A stretch of 64,000 bases of DNA from Psilocybe azurescens (lineage: Eukaryota; Basidiomycota; Agaricomycetes; Agaricales; Agrocybaceae), in assembly GCA_023853785.1 (NCBI GenBank), contig JAJIRX010000166.1, positions 1 to 64,000 on the forward strand, in the 5' to 3' direction. This document shows, piece after piece, positions 11,135 through 23,425 of the stretch. A program made the translations under genes and the position numbers. The stretch's first letter is position 1, and every line of letters begins with the position of its first letter. A model generated the notes under the pieces. The model saw only the letters and a list, made by a program, of their open reading frames with translations. It was not told where the DNA came from and ran no database searches.

Positions 11135-14054
11135 TTAGCTTGAATTTACCACCAAAACATGGGTAACATGGTTATCGTTGTCGTCTTTCTGCCAAATAAA
11201 GGCATCTGTAACAAAATCGCCGACCATAATCTTATCCACCTTGTTCCAGTCCCTCGACGCGCACACCAGCGAGGTGTGACAATGTCCATCTCTGCTTTTG
11301 AGTTGAGCTTGGGGCGGTGGCACAGTGGGCAGTTCTTGACGTTTATGACGTGTTCGATGGGGTTGGGATCTTTGGAGGTGGTCTTCTTCGACAATGCATG
11401 GCGGAACCACTTTTCAAAATCCAATTTACCCAGCTCCAACGCGAGCTCCTCCCCTGTGCCCCAAGAGCACTCACAATAGACGTCAACGTGCTCATCGAGA
11501 GCTCTCCATCCCCTTCTTCTCTTGCATCCCCACCCCTACTAATGCACTGCTTCTTGTGCTCTGGGTGCACAAGCTCCCCCTCCAAACACATGACCGCCTG
11601 CTCAATGCTAATCTCGTCCTGAAGCGGGTGCTTCCCATAGCACGTGAAGAACACGGACACGGTGGCCAGGGTGAGCGTGGACCCAAGTGAGTCGAGCATC
11701 GTGCGCAGCTTGAGGTAGGATAGCGTGCATGTGTTGTCCGTATCGTACTGAGTGAGGTACTGCCGCCCAGAAGCGCTGACAGAGCGTGTCGTAAGGCTGA
11801 TATTTCGCTCTGGGTTGCGTCTCGATGACATTAGCATATACATCCGTTCGAGTTCACAGGAAGGAAGAAGGCACACCTGAAGCGTATAACGGGATTACAC
11901 CTAGCCTCCCCCTTCATCTCCATCGCTGTGCTTAGCAGCAAACTATACTCCTGCATCCCCTCTGCCCCCTTCTCACCCTCCTCACCCCCAATCAGATACA
12001 GCCCTGTGTCCTTATCCGGCTGTGGCGCATGCCACACCAGTTCATTCACATCAAAATAGATGTCCCCAGTATGGTTATTCAACGAAAGCTTGTCCCAGTC
12101 GAGCACAGACAGCTGTACCTTGAACAAAGTCTCATACCTGCGCACATGGAAGAGCAATTTCTTGTCCCAGATAGGATTGCGTGAGTGCCGGATTACACAT
12201 GTCCTGAACACTTTTTGCCAAAGGAGATGACGACAAAGGGATCCATGTCCCAGCCCATGCAGCGTCACTAGAGTTCAGAGTTTCATACGCGTCAGTCATT
12301 GCCTGAAATGGAAGAAAAGAAGAAGAGAAGACTGACTGTTAATCAGCCTGGGCAGATCATCCGCGCTCTGGATCTCCAGCATGACAATGCCCACAATGTC
12401 ATTCTTGCCTCCTTGAACTCGAAATTGCTCTTCCTCCTTTGCATGTTTTGCAGATTCACAGGCCTACTGCCCGAACCTAACGCTGCACATGGCCTCACCC
12501 CTGCTGTCCCAAAGGCGACACCTGTAACAATCCCACTAGCCTCCGGGCGACATGTTCCCGCTCAGATTAAATGGCAGTCTTGGCACTTGTCTTTGACCTT
12601 GTCTCTGGCTGGCACCAAAAGGAGGCACAATGTGAGCAAAAGAATCCTCAGCAGGCTGGATATACAGATTCAATAACGGCATCGTCCCCGGACTCGGACT
12701 CGGACTCACATCTGATGCATCCACAAACTCCTCATTGTCCTCTTCCTGCTCGCTATCATTATCGTCGCCTATATCAGACAATAACCCTCCATCATCTTCA
12801 CACTCCAGTTGTGTTGACTCTCCACTCATGCCTGCAGGACCATGGTTCGATCAGATTGTGCCCACGCTTTGTGTCTGCAGAACAGAGAATAGAGAATAGA
12901 GTCAGTTTAGAACTAAACAAAGAAATGAACAAGAAAGAAAAAGAAAAAAAAAAAATCAAGTTGACGCACTGGGGGGCGCCCAACACCAACAACGGTCTGC
13001 TCCTCTTAATCAGCTCCCCATAAATATCACCAAACTCCTTTAAACTCTGCGCATCCGGTGTGCACACTAGGATGAGCTTGATTGTTATACTTCCCTGCAA
13101 CAGTGTGGATGCATGTGTCGAGACCAGCAGGAGTGTGAATGGCTGTACAGACAGAAAGCCAAAAATGGAAACAAAGTCAACACCAACCATCCTAAAAAAG
13201 AAGGATGAAGAAAGGAAGAAAGGAAGAAGACATACAACATTCCCCTCCGCATTAAACCCAAACTCCCTCTCCCTCTCCCCTCTCCCCCAAACCAATCCTC
13301 CACCCCAACAGTGACCTTGCCCAAATACTCCTTCCCAAGATATCATTATCCCACCCCACTGCCTCCATGCTCCACCAAGCTGAGATACAGAGGGAAGTCA
13401 AAGGTGGCCATGGCAGGCACGTACGTGGGGTTCGTGGTGCACCTCTGCATGGGCATGTGAAAGCGCTGTGTGAGGAGGAGATGGCTATGAACTGCACGTT
13501 AAGCAGTGTGTTAGTATGCACTATAAGAGTGAGCGAGGGAAATGGAAGGAGAACACACAGATCACTGCTCCTCCCACTCCTATTCTTGCCCAATAAGCCC
13601 TCACACTCCAGGACCTGTATCCACAAAACAACAACTGGCGACTTGCCCGTGCCGGGTGTGAAGTCGCTGATACCTTTCTGCCCTCTCATACCTATGCCAC
13701 CCAAACCCTTGCCGAGCTCTTTCCTGAGCCTGAGGCCGCTGTAGCTCTTGAGCTGCTTAATCATGCTAGAGGGACCCAGGCGGTGGCGGTGGAGCCCAGA
13801 ATGCACTTGATTTTTGTCTTTTTGGGCATCGTGGCTTGTGCCCCCTGTCCCCCTCCTGCTGGTACTACAGTGTTGGTGGAAGTAGGCACGAGCAGGAGTG
13901 TCTTCGGTGGTGTGCTCACGGAGTTGTCGGTAGCTGACAATGCGCTGGAATTTGGGGCTGTGCTCGCTGTGCTGCCTGATGTGTCGGTATGTTGGAGGGG
14001 TGGCCGATGTCAAGATGTGTGGGGGTGTGGGTGTGAAAAGTGTTGATCGGACAT
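11135..14054 (-). pseudogene. PSD2: PSD2-type phosphatidylserine decarboxylase, N-terminal part only
   Basis: Fungal Psd2 enzymes have C2 domains, an EF-hand and a C-terminal pyruvoyl decarboxylase domain that makes phosphatidylethanolamine in endosome/Golgi membranes. Starting near ATG 14054, the minus strand shows a first C2 domain (VLWIQVLECEGLLGKNRSG near 13600, LVEHGGS...GKEYLGKVTVGVEDWFGG at 13290-13370, PFTLLLVSTHAS near 13120) and an acidic linker (12720-12830). A second C2 follows (KVFRTCVIRHSRNPIWDKKL, then FKVQLSVLDWDKLSLN, 12080-12230), then an EF-hand-like YDTDNTCTLSYLKLRTMLDS (11690-11760) and CPLCH...WNKVDKIMVGDFVT (11210-11330). It stops at 11135 against the KDZ element. The whole catalytic domain is missing. 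Several exon-internal frame changes are present although introns are recognisable. Confidence 0.75.
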
Positions 14055-14500
14055 GATGGTGAATTATGGTGACAATAGTTGTGGACTATGAGGATGATAT
14101 GAAAAGGATGGGTGGTTGTGGTGTAGGGTATCACATGGTCCTTCCAAAAATAAAACAAAGAGATAGATGCTCAAATACGAGTTCAATCTCAAGCTGACGA
14201 GTGGACTGAAAAACAAAGATAAAAAGCGAAACAAGGACAATGTAAGGCAAAGCAGTGATGATCAATGACATTTCAAAGTCCGAAGATTACATAAACATTT
14301 TCTAGCGCGGTTCATGGGACGCCCAGTTGAAACAGGACTTCATTTCTGTCGCACACATTTCCCTGATTTTTGTCCATGGTTCCATGTTTGTACCCGTTGA
14401 GAACTCTCTTCTACATGCTTTCCATGCCTATACCGCATCTACCTCCCCCAACCTTGCAAAAAGTTGGAAGTGATCCTTTTTCCCCGCCCTTCCCCAATTC
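14055..14500. other. Intergenic spacer, nothing recognised
   Basis: This spacer lies between the 5' end of the PSD2 relic (-) and the zinc-finger gene (+), so it would hold both promoters. I see no clear TATA or other element. Confidence 0.4.
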
Positions 14501-17500
14501 CGGCATAAGGATTTCAATATAATTTTATTGCACAGTACGGACACAGAAGGAGAGCATGAAGATGATGACACAGCTGCAGCTGCAGCTGTCATACAGAAAG
14601 TTGCTTGTAAGTCTACACTTGAGTTGGAGTATTCACTTTGTTTATCCAAAACTTATCAAATAGATTTTACCCGCCAAACTCAACAAACCATCACAGGTCA
14701 GTATCGTTTGTTTTTGCTCATTAATCCCATGCAAACATTACTTTAGAGCCTTATCTCATCACCTGCCTACTCTGGACATGATTCTCTTTTCTCACCACGC
14801 CCTTCAGAGGTCTTCCATCTTCAGACCATGTTTTCACTCCGGAACAGGCAATGTATGTTGATATTCTGACGCTCCCCAGCTCCAAGTCCGAGTACAGATG
14901 GATGCTTCCACTTCCCTGTTGCCCAAAGAAATCTTGCCCTCATATTCCAGATGTGATGGTCTACCAGAGTCTACAAGATGCCCTACAAGCTTCTATCGAC
15001 AATAATGCACGCGGGGGCGCAAACTACAACAGCCATGACCAAGAAGAGGGAAAAAGGAGAACGTGAGAAACCACAAAATGTGGTTGCTGGCTCGTCCAAG
15101 CACCCCATTGCCCTCGATTCTGTTTCGAGCTCTTGTAGCATTTATGTGCCAGTGATGAAGAAACATATGCAAAGAGATGACAAGGTTCTACAAGTTTCAA
15201 AGAAGAAACAGAAATGCGCCCATGTAGATGTCAATTTGACACTATCAGATAGCAAGAACCCTGTAGCGGTGCAGAAACCAAAAGTGAAACTGCTTTGTCG
15301 TTTAGAACGACCCCCTGCTTCTGTTTCTTTGAGCTCAAATATCTCTAGGTGTAAAAATCTCCTTTACCTCGCAAAATTGATTTGGCTGTTCATTACCGCA
15401 AGAAAGAGAAAATGCAACGCAGGCTAAATCCCTTTGTTTTTAAACATTCTAGTCAGCCACATGTTCTCGGACTGAAATCTGTTTCATCATCATTGTCATT
15501 CGGCACTCAAGCACAATCTCATTTGGACCTAGGACCTTCTTTATTGAAATTCGTGCCTATCTTTGCGAGTGTGGGGGAGGAGTGCTTGGTAGAGTTATGG
15601 GATATGAGCATCAGTCATGATAATCAGGAGTACCAGTGCATGACCGTTGATTCTATACTACTCGCAGGCTCTGCAATAGCAGAACCTGAACATAAACCCT
15701 CAGAGTTGTTCCCAGATTATGCAGCAGAATTTGCTCCTACTGATGTGGAATCCAATGCTGATCGAGACGAGATGTTCAAGCAGTTGCAGTCAGGTGTTGT
15801 CTGGCCTCAGTCTGGACCTACTCGCGGGTCCTTCGGGGGTTCAGAATATTTTGCAGCATTTCATTGGCACTGAGTGTCACTTCTCCCAGCATCCTTGAGT
15901 TCCCATCGTCCATGGAGAATATGTCAGATAGAGAGTATGTGGTGTCTAATGCGTCGACTTTTGAGCGACCCAAGTGAAAGAAGCCAGCATCAGCCCCTTT
16001 TATGTCTCCTTGTTGGACAATGGTGAGCCATTTGCCAATCTAGTAGCACACAACCACAAGGAAAGAGGGCTATCTTTATCATCAATGCCTTCGGATAAGG
16101 AGTACATCCCATCTGCAAAGTCAATTGTTGAGATCGACAACAACACTCTTCTGAATTTTGAGACTCAACAAGCTTCCTCTTCATCCTCTTCTTTTTTACG
16201 TTGTGGAGGACCTGCCAAAAATTGTATATGTTCCATCAACTGCTTGGGCATCGAAACGTGGCCCACTGCCAAAAGCGAAGAAACAATCCTATATAAATAA
16301 AGAAACAACTTTGGACAAGGAGTGTGTTCCATCTAAGAAATTGTCCCTTGAGCACAACCCTCCCCCAAAGGGAAAGACACGTTGCACTTCATCCTCTTCG
16401 TTTCATGACGATGACAATATCCCTGGAATCAAATGCATGCCATCGACCATTCCTGCCATCCAGCCTGAAGACACCTCACTGAGGAAGAACCAAACACAGC
16501 TATCATCAGAAGTTGCTCCTAGAAGTTTACCCAAAACGCCAGCGAGTGCAGCGACAGAGAGAAGATTTCATCGATATCAATGTAAAGGGCTCAGGCACTG
16601 GATCCTCGATGCCAGGAAAAATCGGCACTGCAGCCAAACCAGTGCGAAAGACAGTTGCTATGACAGATGTCAAGTGTGTCAATTGTGAAGATTGGTTGAA
16701 AGAGGAGGTGGAATCTTATTGTCAGCAATGTTGGAATAAAACATACATACGCAAAATGGTTTGTCCTTCATGCAGCACCAAATTTTGCTTTCATTGTTTG
16801 AGTGGCCAGTACGTGTTCAGTTGAGACAAAGATGTTTCTGATTCTGATTCTAATTCTGATTAATCAACAGGTACCCCAATAAATCTTTCTTCAAAGGTGC
16901 ACAGGTTGTCTGGACAAAAGATTGTCCATGCTGTGAGAAGTTTTGCAATTGCACTGTATGCTGTAGAAAACGTGGAGAGCAATATGTCTCCTCTAGGCAA
17001 CCGCCTGACAGGTGTATCTCATTTGTATCTACCCTTACTCCTGCTCCTATCCCTACAACTGCATCTTCTCCTATGCACAAAGTTCAACTTTTGCTGTGGC
17101 ACCTCCAGTTTTGCCCAATAACACCCAGTATTGGGGCACAATGTATGATCTTAACGGAAGGTGGTTGGGAATGACATATGCTTTTGGAAACACCCTTCCT
17201 TCTGTTGGCTTCGCTATGCCAGTACATCAAAGACAGTTGCAGTCAAGAGGGTTTTTGTAGGGTCGGTGCAACACTCGTGGGGATTCTCCAAGCATCCCGC
17301 TATCAGCAACCTCAAGCCATCGCCACATTCTAAGCCAGTCAAATTGATTAGATGCAAGAAGATCAAAAATCAACCGAAGATGCGTCATTTCATCAGGAAC
17401 GACAAGTTTTTTAACGTAATCAAGAAATTGGAACCTTGCAATTCTTTTGGCGAGCTATCTTCTCTGTCTTCTCAGATCTCAGATGACAAAGACAAAGACA

Positions 17501-17562
17501 CTCCTGAAGAGCTGTCTTCAATCTTGAAAGCCTCACTGACCGTGATGTCTGCCGTGTCATAG
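14500..17562 (+). pseudogene. CxxC zinc-finger protein (zf-4CXXC_R1-like), frameshifted
   Basis: The recognisable core is KCVNC...YCQQCW...MVCPSCSTKFCFHCLSG (16670-16808), then a GTACGT...CAACAG intron (16809-16870), then DCPCCEKFCNCTVCCRKRGEQ (16919-16985). The CxxC pairs followed by 'CP.C...CNC..C.RK.G' match the zinc-finger family PF10497 found in many basidiomycete proteins of probable nuclear role. Downstream YWGTMYDLNGRWLG (17130-17172) and FVGSVQHSWGF (17250-17286) recur in such proteins, and the Ser-rich C-terminus ends at TAG 17562. The N-terminal 600 residues are hydrophilic. Frames change near 15000, 15400, 15870-15980, 16200, 16520, 17100 and 17250, too often for introns alone. 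The start is uncertain; an acidic stretch after 14528 (DTEGEHEDDD) may lie near the N-terminus. Confidence 0.6.
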
Positions 17563-17948
17563 CACTTAGTCTGCAGGCTTGCAGCCTGCAAATCATTGTC
17601 AATGGAGGTCTTTACACGGCCCCCCATTTTTTGGTCGGACTCCGTCGGACTTTCTATATTCAGAATGACAATTTTTCTGGTCTAGGACTGCTGAAATTTT
17701 CCGGTGAGATTCCGGTGAGATTCCGGTGAAAGTCCGACCGGACTACAAGTCCAACGGACTGTCCGGGCGGACTGTCCACTGGAAATGACCGGACAGAACC
17801 AACAGAAGTCCAACGGAAGTCCAATGGAAGTCCATCGGAATCCCACCGGACATGACCATTGGAATTCCAGCGGACAAGTCCAACGGAATTCCAATGGAAG
17901 TCCAACGGATGTCCTTTATTATAATTTATACTAGTATAGAAAAAAAAA

Positions 17949-18024
17949 GACACTAACGAGAATTGAACTCGGGCATCGGAGAATGCCGAACGCAAGCAGG
18001 ATAAACCAACTGAGCCACAAAGGC
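17949..18024 (-). other. tRNA-like Pol III module in TIR element 1
   Basis: On the minus strand TGGCTCAGTTGG fits the A box and GAGTTCAATTCTC fits the B box/T-arm (stem CGAG...CTCG). A perfect GGCAT...ATGCC hairpin sits between them like the long variable arm of a type II (Ser/Leu) tRNA. A run of eight T follows directly (17941-17948), a Pol III terminator. The acceptor and anticodon stems do not pair well, so this is a degenerate tRNA or SINE-head-like sequence, not a canonical tRNA. Confidence 0.55.
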
Positions 18025-18179
18025 TTATGGAAAATTATAAAATTAGTTAAATAGATAGTGATGCGGCCGATATTCTCGGCACTGCTCGGCACGGGACAAA
18101 CAACAACGCGCGCGTGACATATTGATGCCGCGTCGGTCCGTTGTTGATTCCGACCCCAACCCTTTTTCCTTCCACCACC

Positions 18180-19400
18180 ACCACCGCCTCGTCGGTCGGA
18201 GCCAGGCGAGAGCCAACCTGACGCGACAGAGGACGAGAAACGACCGCTGACGGCCACACCGACGAGGGGCGAGGACAGCGGACGACTGCGACAGCGACAA
18301 CGAGAGACGCGGACAAGGACGCGGACGAGGACCACGGCGAGGACCGCGAGGCGAGGGGGCGAGAGAGGGCGAGGGGCGAGGGCGAGGACCGGCGAGGACG
18401 ACGGCTAGGACCACGACCACGACGGTGAGGCCAAGACACTGGCGTGGACCAGGACGAGGGCGAGACGGCGGTGAGAGCAAGGAGCGGCGGCGAGGGCGAG
18501 GACGACAGCGAGGGCAAGGACGACAGCGAGGGCAAGGAGACGACAGCGAGGGCAAGGGGCGACAGCGAGGGCAAGGGCGACAGCGAGGGCAAGGGCGACA
18601 GCGAGGGAGCAGCGAGGGCAAGGGCGACAGCGAGGGCAAGGGCGACAGCGAGGGCAAGGAGCGACAGCGAGGGTGAGTACGGCGACGAGGACGAGGACTG
18701 CGGCGAGGACGAGGACGACAGCGAGGGCAAACGGCGGCGAGGGATGAGGACGACGGCGAGGGGCAAGTACGGCGAGGATGAGGACGGCAGCGTGGACGGA
18801 CGGGACGGGACGTGGGCGTGGACGGCGGAGGCGAGGACGAGGACGTGGACGGCGAGGGCGAGGACGGCTAGGACGTGGACAGCGAGGACAGCAAGGGCGA
18901 GGACAACCCGCTGACGGCACCGACGGATACCACCACGGCGAAGCGACAACACGCGACGACAACACCGACCGACAACGACCACGACAACGACACGACAACG
19001 ACACCGACACGTACCGCGACAGGTACGGACCGCGGCGACCAGCGACGAAGGACCGACGGGTGCCAGGAGAGGCAACGGCCGGACGACGACACCAACACGT
19101 ACCACAATGGGTACGGACCGCTGACGACACGTACCACCACAGCGACAGCGAGACGACCACGACACGCGACGAGCAGCGACGTATACCACGACGTGACGGA
19201 CGACACCGACACGTACCACAGCGGGTACGGTCGACAACAACACCCGACGGCGACACCGGCGCATACCACGACCGTACGGACGACACCGACCGTACCACAG
19301 CGGGTGGTCGACAACAACACCGACGGCGACACTGACGCTACAACGACGGGTACGGCCGACCACGACATTGATAACATGGACGACGGCACCACCAATGTAC
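18180..19400. repeat. GC-rich minisatellite block inside TIR element 1
   Basis: From 18480 to 18680 the plus strand is tandem GACAGCGAGGGCAAGG-type units of about 15-18 bases. From 18900 to 19340 it changes to CGACA-rich sequence with recurrent CGTACCAC...GGGTACGG hairpins at loose intervals. GC content is clearly far above the flanks and strand asymmetry is strong (purine-rich plus strand). Long open frames on both strands (up to 438 codons on the minus strand) are Arg/Pro/Ser or Gly/Arg low-complexity and are a product of the composition. Confidence 0.85.
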
Positions 19401-19486
19401 CCTCTGCCCCCTTTTCCATTCTTTCTTTCTGTTTTTCTTTTTGTTTCTTTTTTTATTATGTTTTATTTTATTTTTACCTGTATATA

Positions 19487-19706
19487 ATCATGTAGTATAT
19501 AGTTTTTAATATATTATATTACATTGTCACATAAATTTAAGCTAAGATTAAAGTATTCCAGTTGGAATCCAATTGGATTCCATTCCATGTGAATTTAAAG
19601 TTGGACTTAGTGAAATTCACAAAGTCAGATAATAATGTAGTATATAGTTTTCAATATATTATATTACATTGTTACATGAATTAAAGATAAGATTGAAGTA
19701 TTATCC
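19487..19706. repeat. AT-rich direct repeat pair
   Basis: A block of about 70 bases (ATGTAGTATATAGTTTT followed by AATATATTATATTACATTG) occurs at 19487-19556 and again at 19633-19706 with a few changes. The pair brackets a short GGAATCCA-type iteron block related to the array at 7.2-7.8 kb. Confidence 0.8.
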
Positions 19707-20147
19707 TAGTGACCTAGCTTCCTTAATATGGCTCCCAAAGCTTCCAAGAACATTGCTACTGTCCCTAACTCCCTCCCAAGTCTGCAATTAAACCAGTGAC
19801 AGTCCACTGGACATCCACTGGACATCCACTGGACATCCACTGGACTCCACTGGACAGAGAACTCTTGGATCTGGTCTAATTAAGTGCTGAGAGTCCAGTG
19901 GAAGTCCACTGGAAGTCCAACGGACTGGACAGTCCGGCCAGTCCACCTGTTTTCTGTCTTGAAGTGACTTGACCGGACTTTGACCGGAATTTGGCCGGAC
20001 TCTGACTGGACTGGTACCGAATTTTCTCAAGTCCAACGGAATCCATTGGACGTCCAATGGACTGTCCATTGGAATTGGCTGGGTCCAGTGAAAGTCCGTT
20101 GGAGTCCAACGGAAAATGGGGGCACTGTAAAGTACACTGTCAATGGA

Positions 20148-22125
20148 CCCGTGCATACCTCAATCACCTCTCTCTAGATCATTATTTTATTATTGTAATC
20201 TATCTATTCTTGCTATTATTTTTCATCGTACTATAATCATTTCAAGCTTCATACATTTCAAGTTGTGTTTGTTTTGTTTTGTTTTTTGTTTTCCTTTTTT
20301 ACATGCAAGGATAGTTGGTGCCAGTGGTTCAAACTTCATTTTGTACCCTTTTGTTTTGTATATAAAATTTATATGGAGCTACTCTCTATGATTGCTATAC
20401 AGTCTTTGTTGCACGTTTAAATTGGCGGTCGACTGAAATAGAGGCCTAAATCAAAGAGCAATTTCTAGACTCAAATATTCAAACTTGGGAAACATTCTCT
20501 CGTTATTGATAATAACAGATCTAACCACGCCTCATCATGAAGCACCCTCCTCATGTTGAGCACTGTCATTTTTGCATTATCCATTGCCGATGTAGGATTG
20601 GCAGCGCAAAAACCCCTTGATGGATTTTTTTCCCAAAGTCAATCTGCTGCTGATCGTCCCATTTTTTCGGAAGAAAATGTTCCATAAATTAAAGTCAATA
20701 TGTGTTTTCAATGTAAGTAGACTATAGAAATGTAGCATGTAATCTGATGTAGTCATTTGGAGTAGCTTGAGATATTTATTTCATGGTAGCAGCTTCCATA
20801 GTGAGATAATCACTGTTACATGTCACTATCAATGCGAGGAGGTTGAGGATGCAGGCATGCATAATGGAATAGGGTGACAGCGCCATGGCTTTAACAGCAC
20901 CTCTCTCTGTGTCGCTTTCTTGTCATGTGACTTGACCATTGTCCCTGAAATTCAATGCTATTCAGCTGCCCTTCTCCTCCTCTCGTCTGGGTCCCCCTCC
21001 ACCACCTTAAAAACGACAACACTTGTACAGACAACAGCCAGGAAATGTCAACTCCCCTTTTTCATCTTCCTTCTTTATACACAGACTGAGGCGGTTGAAA
21101 ACAACGAGGACAAAGGGTTCGGAAAGGACGGCCTCGTCACAGCGCTGCCTCGCTTGGTGTGACCGTAACCTGTCCTGTTGAGCGATATAGGAAAGTAAAA
21201 TGGAACTGAAAAGAAACATATGTATAATGAATTCCACCTCTAGATAAGTGTGCTAGCCTGACCCAACGGACGCTGTTGCATGTCGGATGCTAGTGTGATT
21301 GATTTGAGCACTACGTGCATTGTCTGATACTTTTTAGGGGATGTCGAAACATGATTAAAGTCCTAGAAATAAATCCAAACTTCTCCTTCCCGTGATTGTC
21401 GACTTCTGCGCACCCTTCCAATATAAACATTAAGAAAAAATCAGAAAACTTATGTAGTTGCCATATTCTTAGAATGTTGAGTAGAAGACCATGCTCGCGT
21501 TAAAGGGAATGGAGATGTGTTGCTGTACGTATGTGTGTGTTATGATAGACAGTATTTATGGTTAGTGGGAATGTTTCTGAGTTTTATGGCAGTGCAGGAG
21601 TTGTGGGTGAGTGGGAAGGAAGGTGTGAGTAGTTGTGGCTGATGCGACTGTGTTGATTTGGCTGGAAACAGCGATTCTTGCGACTAGCACGGTTGGAGCC
21701 ATCCCTGATTATGGATCTGAGATACAGGATTGTTGGACATGTAATGTAAGCCACGCACTGTAACAATGACCAGGCCCCTATGTGAAATCAGATGCGGACC
21801 CAATGAGCGAGGTCCTGCACAGTGCGATGGTGAGGGTGAGCGCATTGGTGTCCATAAACATCGAATAGGCCATAAAAGGTGTATACTACATTTAGTCCAG
21901 TGCGGTTGTGATAGATATGCAAGGCAATATAAGATCTGACCAGGATACTGTAGAATATTCTTGAAGGTGAAAGGGATGGAAGGAGGAAGGAGGTGGACGA
22001 TGGGATTTGCGTACCACTTCCACTTCCTCAAACCGACCATACTGCTCGGTATCTGTTATATGACCAATAATGTACCTATGACATTGATATCTGATCATAA
22101 TCAATACATTGTCTTCAAATCTGTG
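20148..22125. other. No gene recognised
   Basis: Short open stretches at 20920-21237 (both strands) and 21684-22040 (-) show no family motif, conserved splice pattern or compositional sign of coding. AT-rich spacer sequence otherwise. Confidence 0.45.
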
Positions 22126-22133
22126 GGTCTGTT

Positions 22134-23132
22134 CAGTACTTTACACTCCCCACAAGCTCTGATCAGCACTACTCAGCACTGAGTAACTCTGAGCAGATCT
22201 GAGTAGATCTGAGTAGATCTGAACAGAACTATACAGTTCTGCACAGATCTACTCAGAAATTGTCATATACAGACATAATAAACTGCAAGTGCTGAAGTCA
22301 CATGATATATATGCCTAGTCAACATTACATAATGATTTCTTATATAAGCTTTAGATACGCTATTGAAATCATATAATATTTGTGTTTGGTCAGCATTACA
22401 TAAACTCTTACATAATCTATTAAAGTCACATGATATTTGTAATAAATGCGAAATTATAAAATACACTCAACAGGAATTGAACCAACAGCTTTATATATAC
22501 TAATTCTACACATGCTTTACCAACTACACTATTAATGCTTGTGATATCTTCCACATTTAATGAATTATATACCCTTCTTTACAACACCCAATAATATATT
22601 CTAGCACTTCCTCTCAAGCTATATCCACATATTATATATCAAAATGATCAGAACATTGAGGGCAATATGCTTGTAATTATCTCATCATATGAAAATTATG
22701 TCAGCATGTTCAATATGCAAAATACTGTAAAGTTCAAGTTATGTGACTTGTCTGTAGCCCTGGGTTCAATTTTTAATGAATGCATTTTTTATATTTTATT
22801 ACTTGAATATTGAATGCTCACTTCAAACAAGGATTTCCTTTTGTATATACTGCAGACAGTACCAAATTAGGTGCAGATCTTTTAATTCCTGGTATGTGAC
22901 ATTTATTTTATTACAGATAATCTGACCTGGAGCTGAGTAGTACTGCTTAGTTTTTTGTTGAAAATAATTGACTCAGTTTCTGAGTTAGCTGATCAGTTCC
23001 GAGTTTTCTGATCTGATCTGATCTGATCTGTTCAGCCAAATTTTTGGGCAATTGCAGGCCATTTGGGTGGTGAAAAGTGTTTTTGGTCTCTGATCAGCGC
23101 TGATCAGAACACGTGGGGAGTGACAAGTCCTT
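22134..23132. mobile_element. Non-autonomous TIR element 2 (999 bp)
   Basis: Left end CAGTACTTTACACTCCCCAC and right end (read inwards) AAGGACTTGTCACTCCCCAC are inverted repeats that continue as TCTGATCAGC on both sides. The 8-base target duplication GGTCTGTT flanks them exactly (22126-22133, 23133-23140). Subterminal arrays of CTGAGTAGATCTGA-type words lie at 22160-22260 and 22935-23110, including a (GATCT)n run at 23008-23030. The interior is AT-rich, with a tRNA-like module and no open frame. The end sequence shares CTTTACA plus a C-run with element 1 and with the KDZ element. Confidence 0.8.
22464..22537 (-). other. tRNA-like Pol III module in TIR element 2
   Basis: On the minus strand TAGTGTAGTTGGTAAAGC resembles an A box and GGTTCAATTCC a B box (one mismatch to the GGTTCGANTCC consensus). 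It sits 330 bases from the left end of element 2, and the equivalent module in element 1 sits 342 bases from its left end, in the same orientation. The two are not close copies at sequence level. Confidence 0.5.
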
Positions 23133-23282
23133 GGTCTGTTAGAACATGATATCATCCATTCCATCACAAAGCAAAGGAAGAAATGACGGACTTATACAGG
23201 TCAAATGCAAGGAGTATATGACCTAGGCCCTCCCAGGGAAGCATCCTGGATATCAATTTATTTCTGTAGTTTGAAAAGGAAT

Positions 23283-23425
23283 AGCATTGTGGAACATACC
23301 TCTTGCAATATACTCCGGATACACTCTCACTCTCAATGAGACTAATCGAACCAGCTCCCAGACGCATGCAGCACACTACACATTGTAATCATCATTCAAA
23401 GCAGTACATAAACTCAGAGACAGTA
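23283..23425 (-). repeat. Dispersed repeat, copy 1 (inverse of 26005-26150)
   Basis: Read on the minus strand, this block aligns with the plus strand at 26005-26150 through TCTCTGAGTTTA, TACTGCT.TGAATGAT, TCTGGGAGCT and ATTAGTCTCATTGAGA. Most differences I see are C/T or G/A. Confidence 0.7.

Larger units (their letters stand above)
17607..20139. mobile_element. Non-autonomous TIR element 1, KDZ/hAT-like ends
   Basis: Left end GGTCTTTACACGGCCCCCCA and right end (read inwards) CAGTGTACTTTACAGTGCCC are imperfect inverted repeats continuing into ATTTT and AGTCCGACGGAGT-like sequence. The 8-base sequence TCAATGGA (10 bases if TG is included) flanks both sides (17599-17606 and 20140-20147) as a target duplication. 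Subterminal arrays of AGTCCAACGGA / TCCACTGGA words fill 17640-17915 and 19795-20115. The interior holds a tRNA-like module, a GC-rich minisatellite block and an AT-rich direct repeat, with no transposase. An ATG near 19728 opens a 23-codon frame of unknown meaning. It lies 44 bases after the stop of the zinc-finger gene. Confidence 0.7.

Noticed and set aside
18047..19363. A 438-codon open frame (-) and several others on both strands in the GC-rich block
   Set aside because: The block is a tandem minisatellite with stop-poor composition. All frames are Arg/Ser/Pro/Val or Gly/Arg low complexity and no domain or splice signal supports coding.
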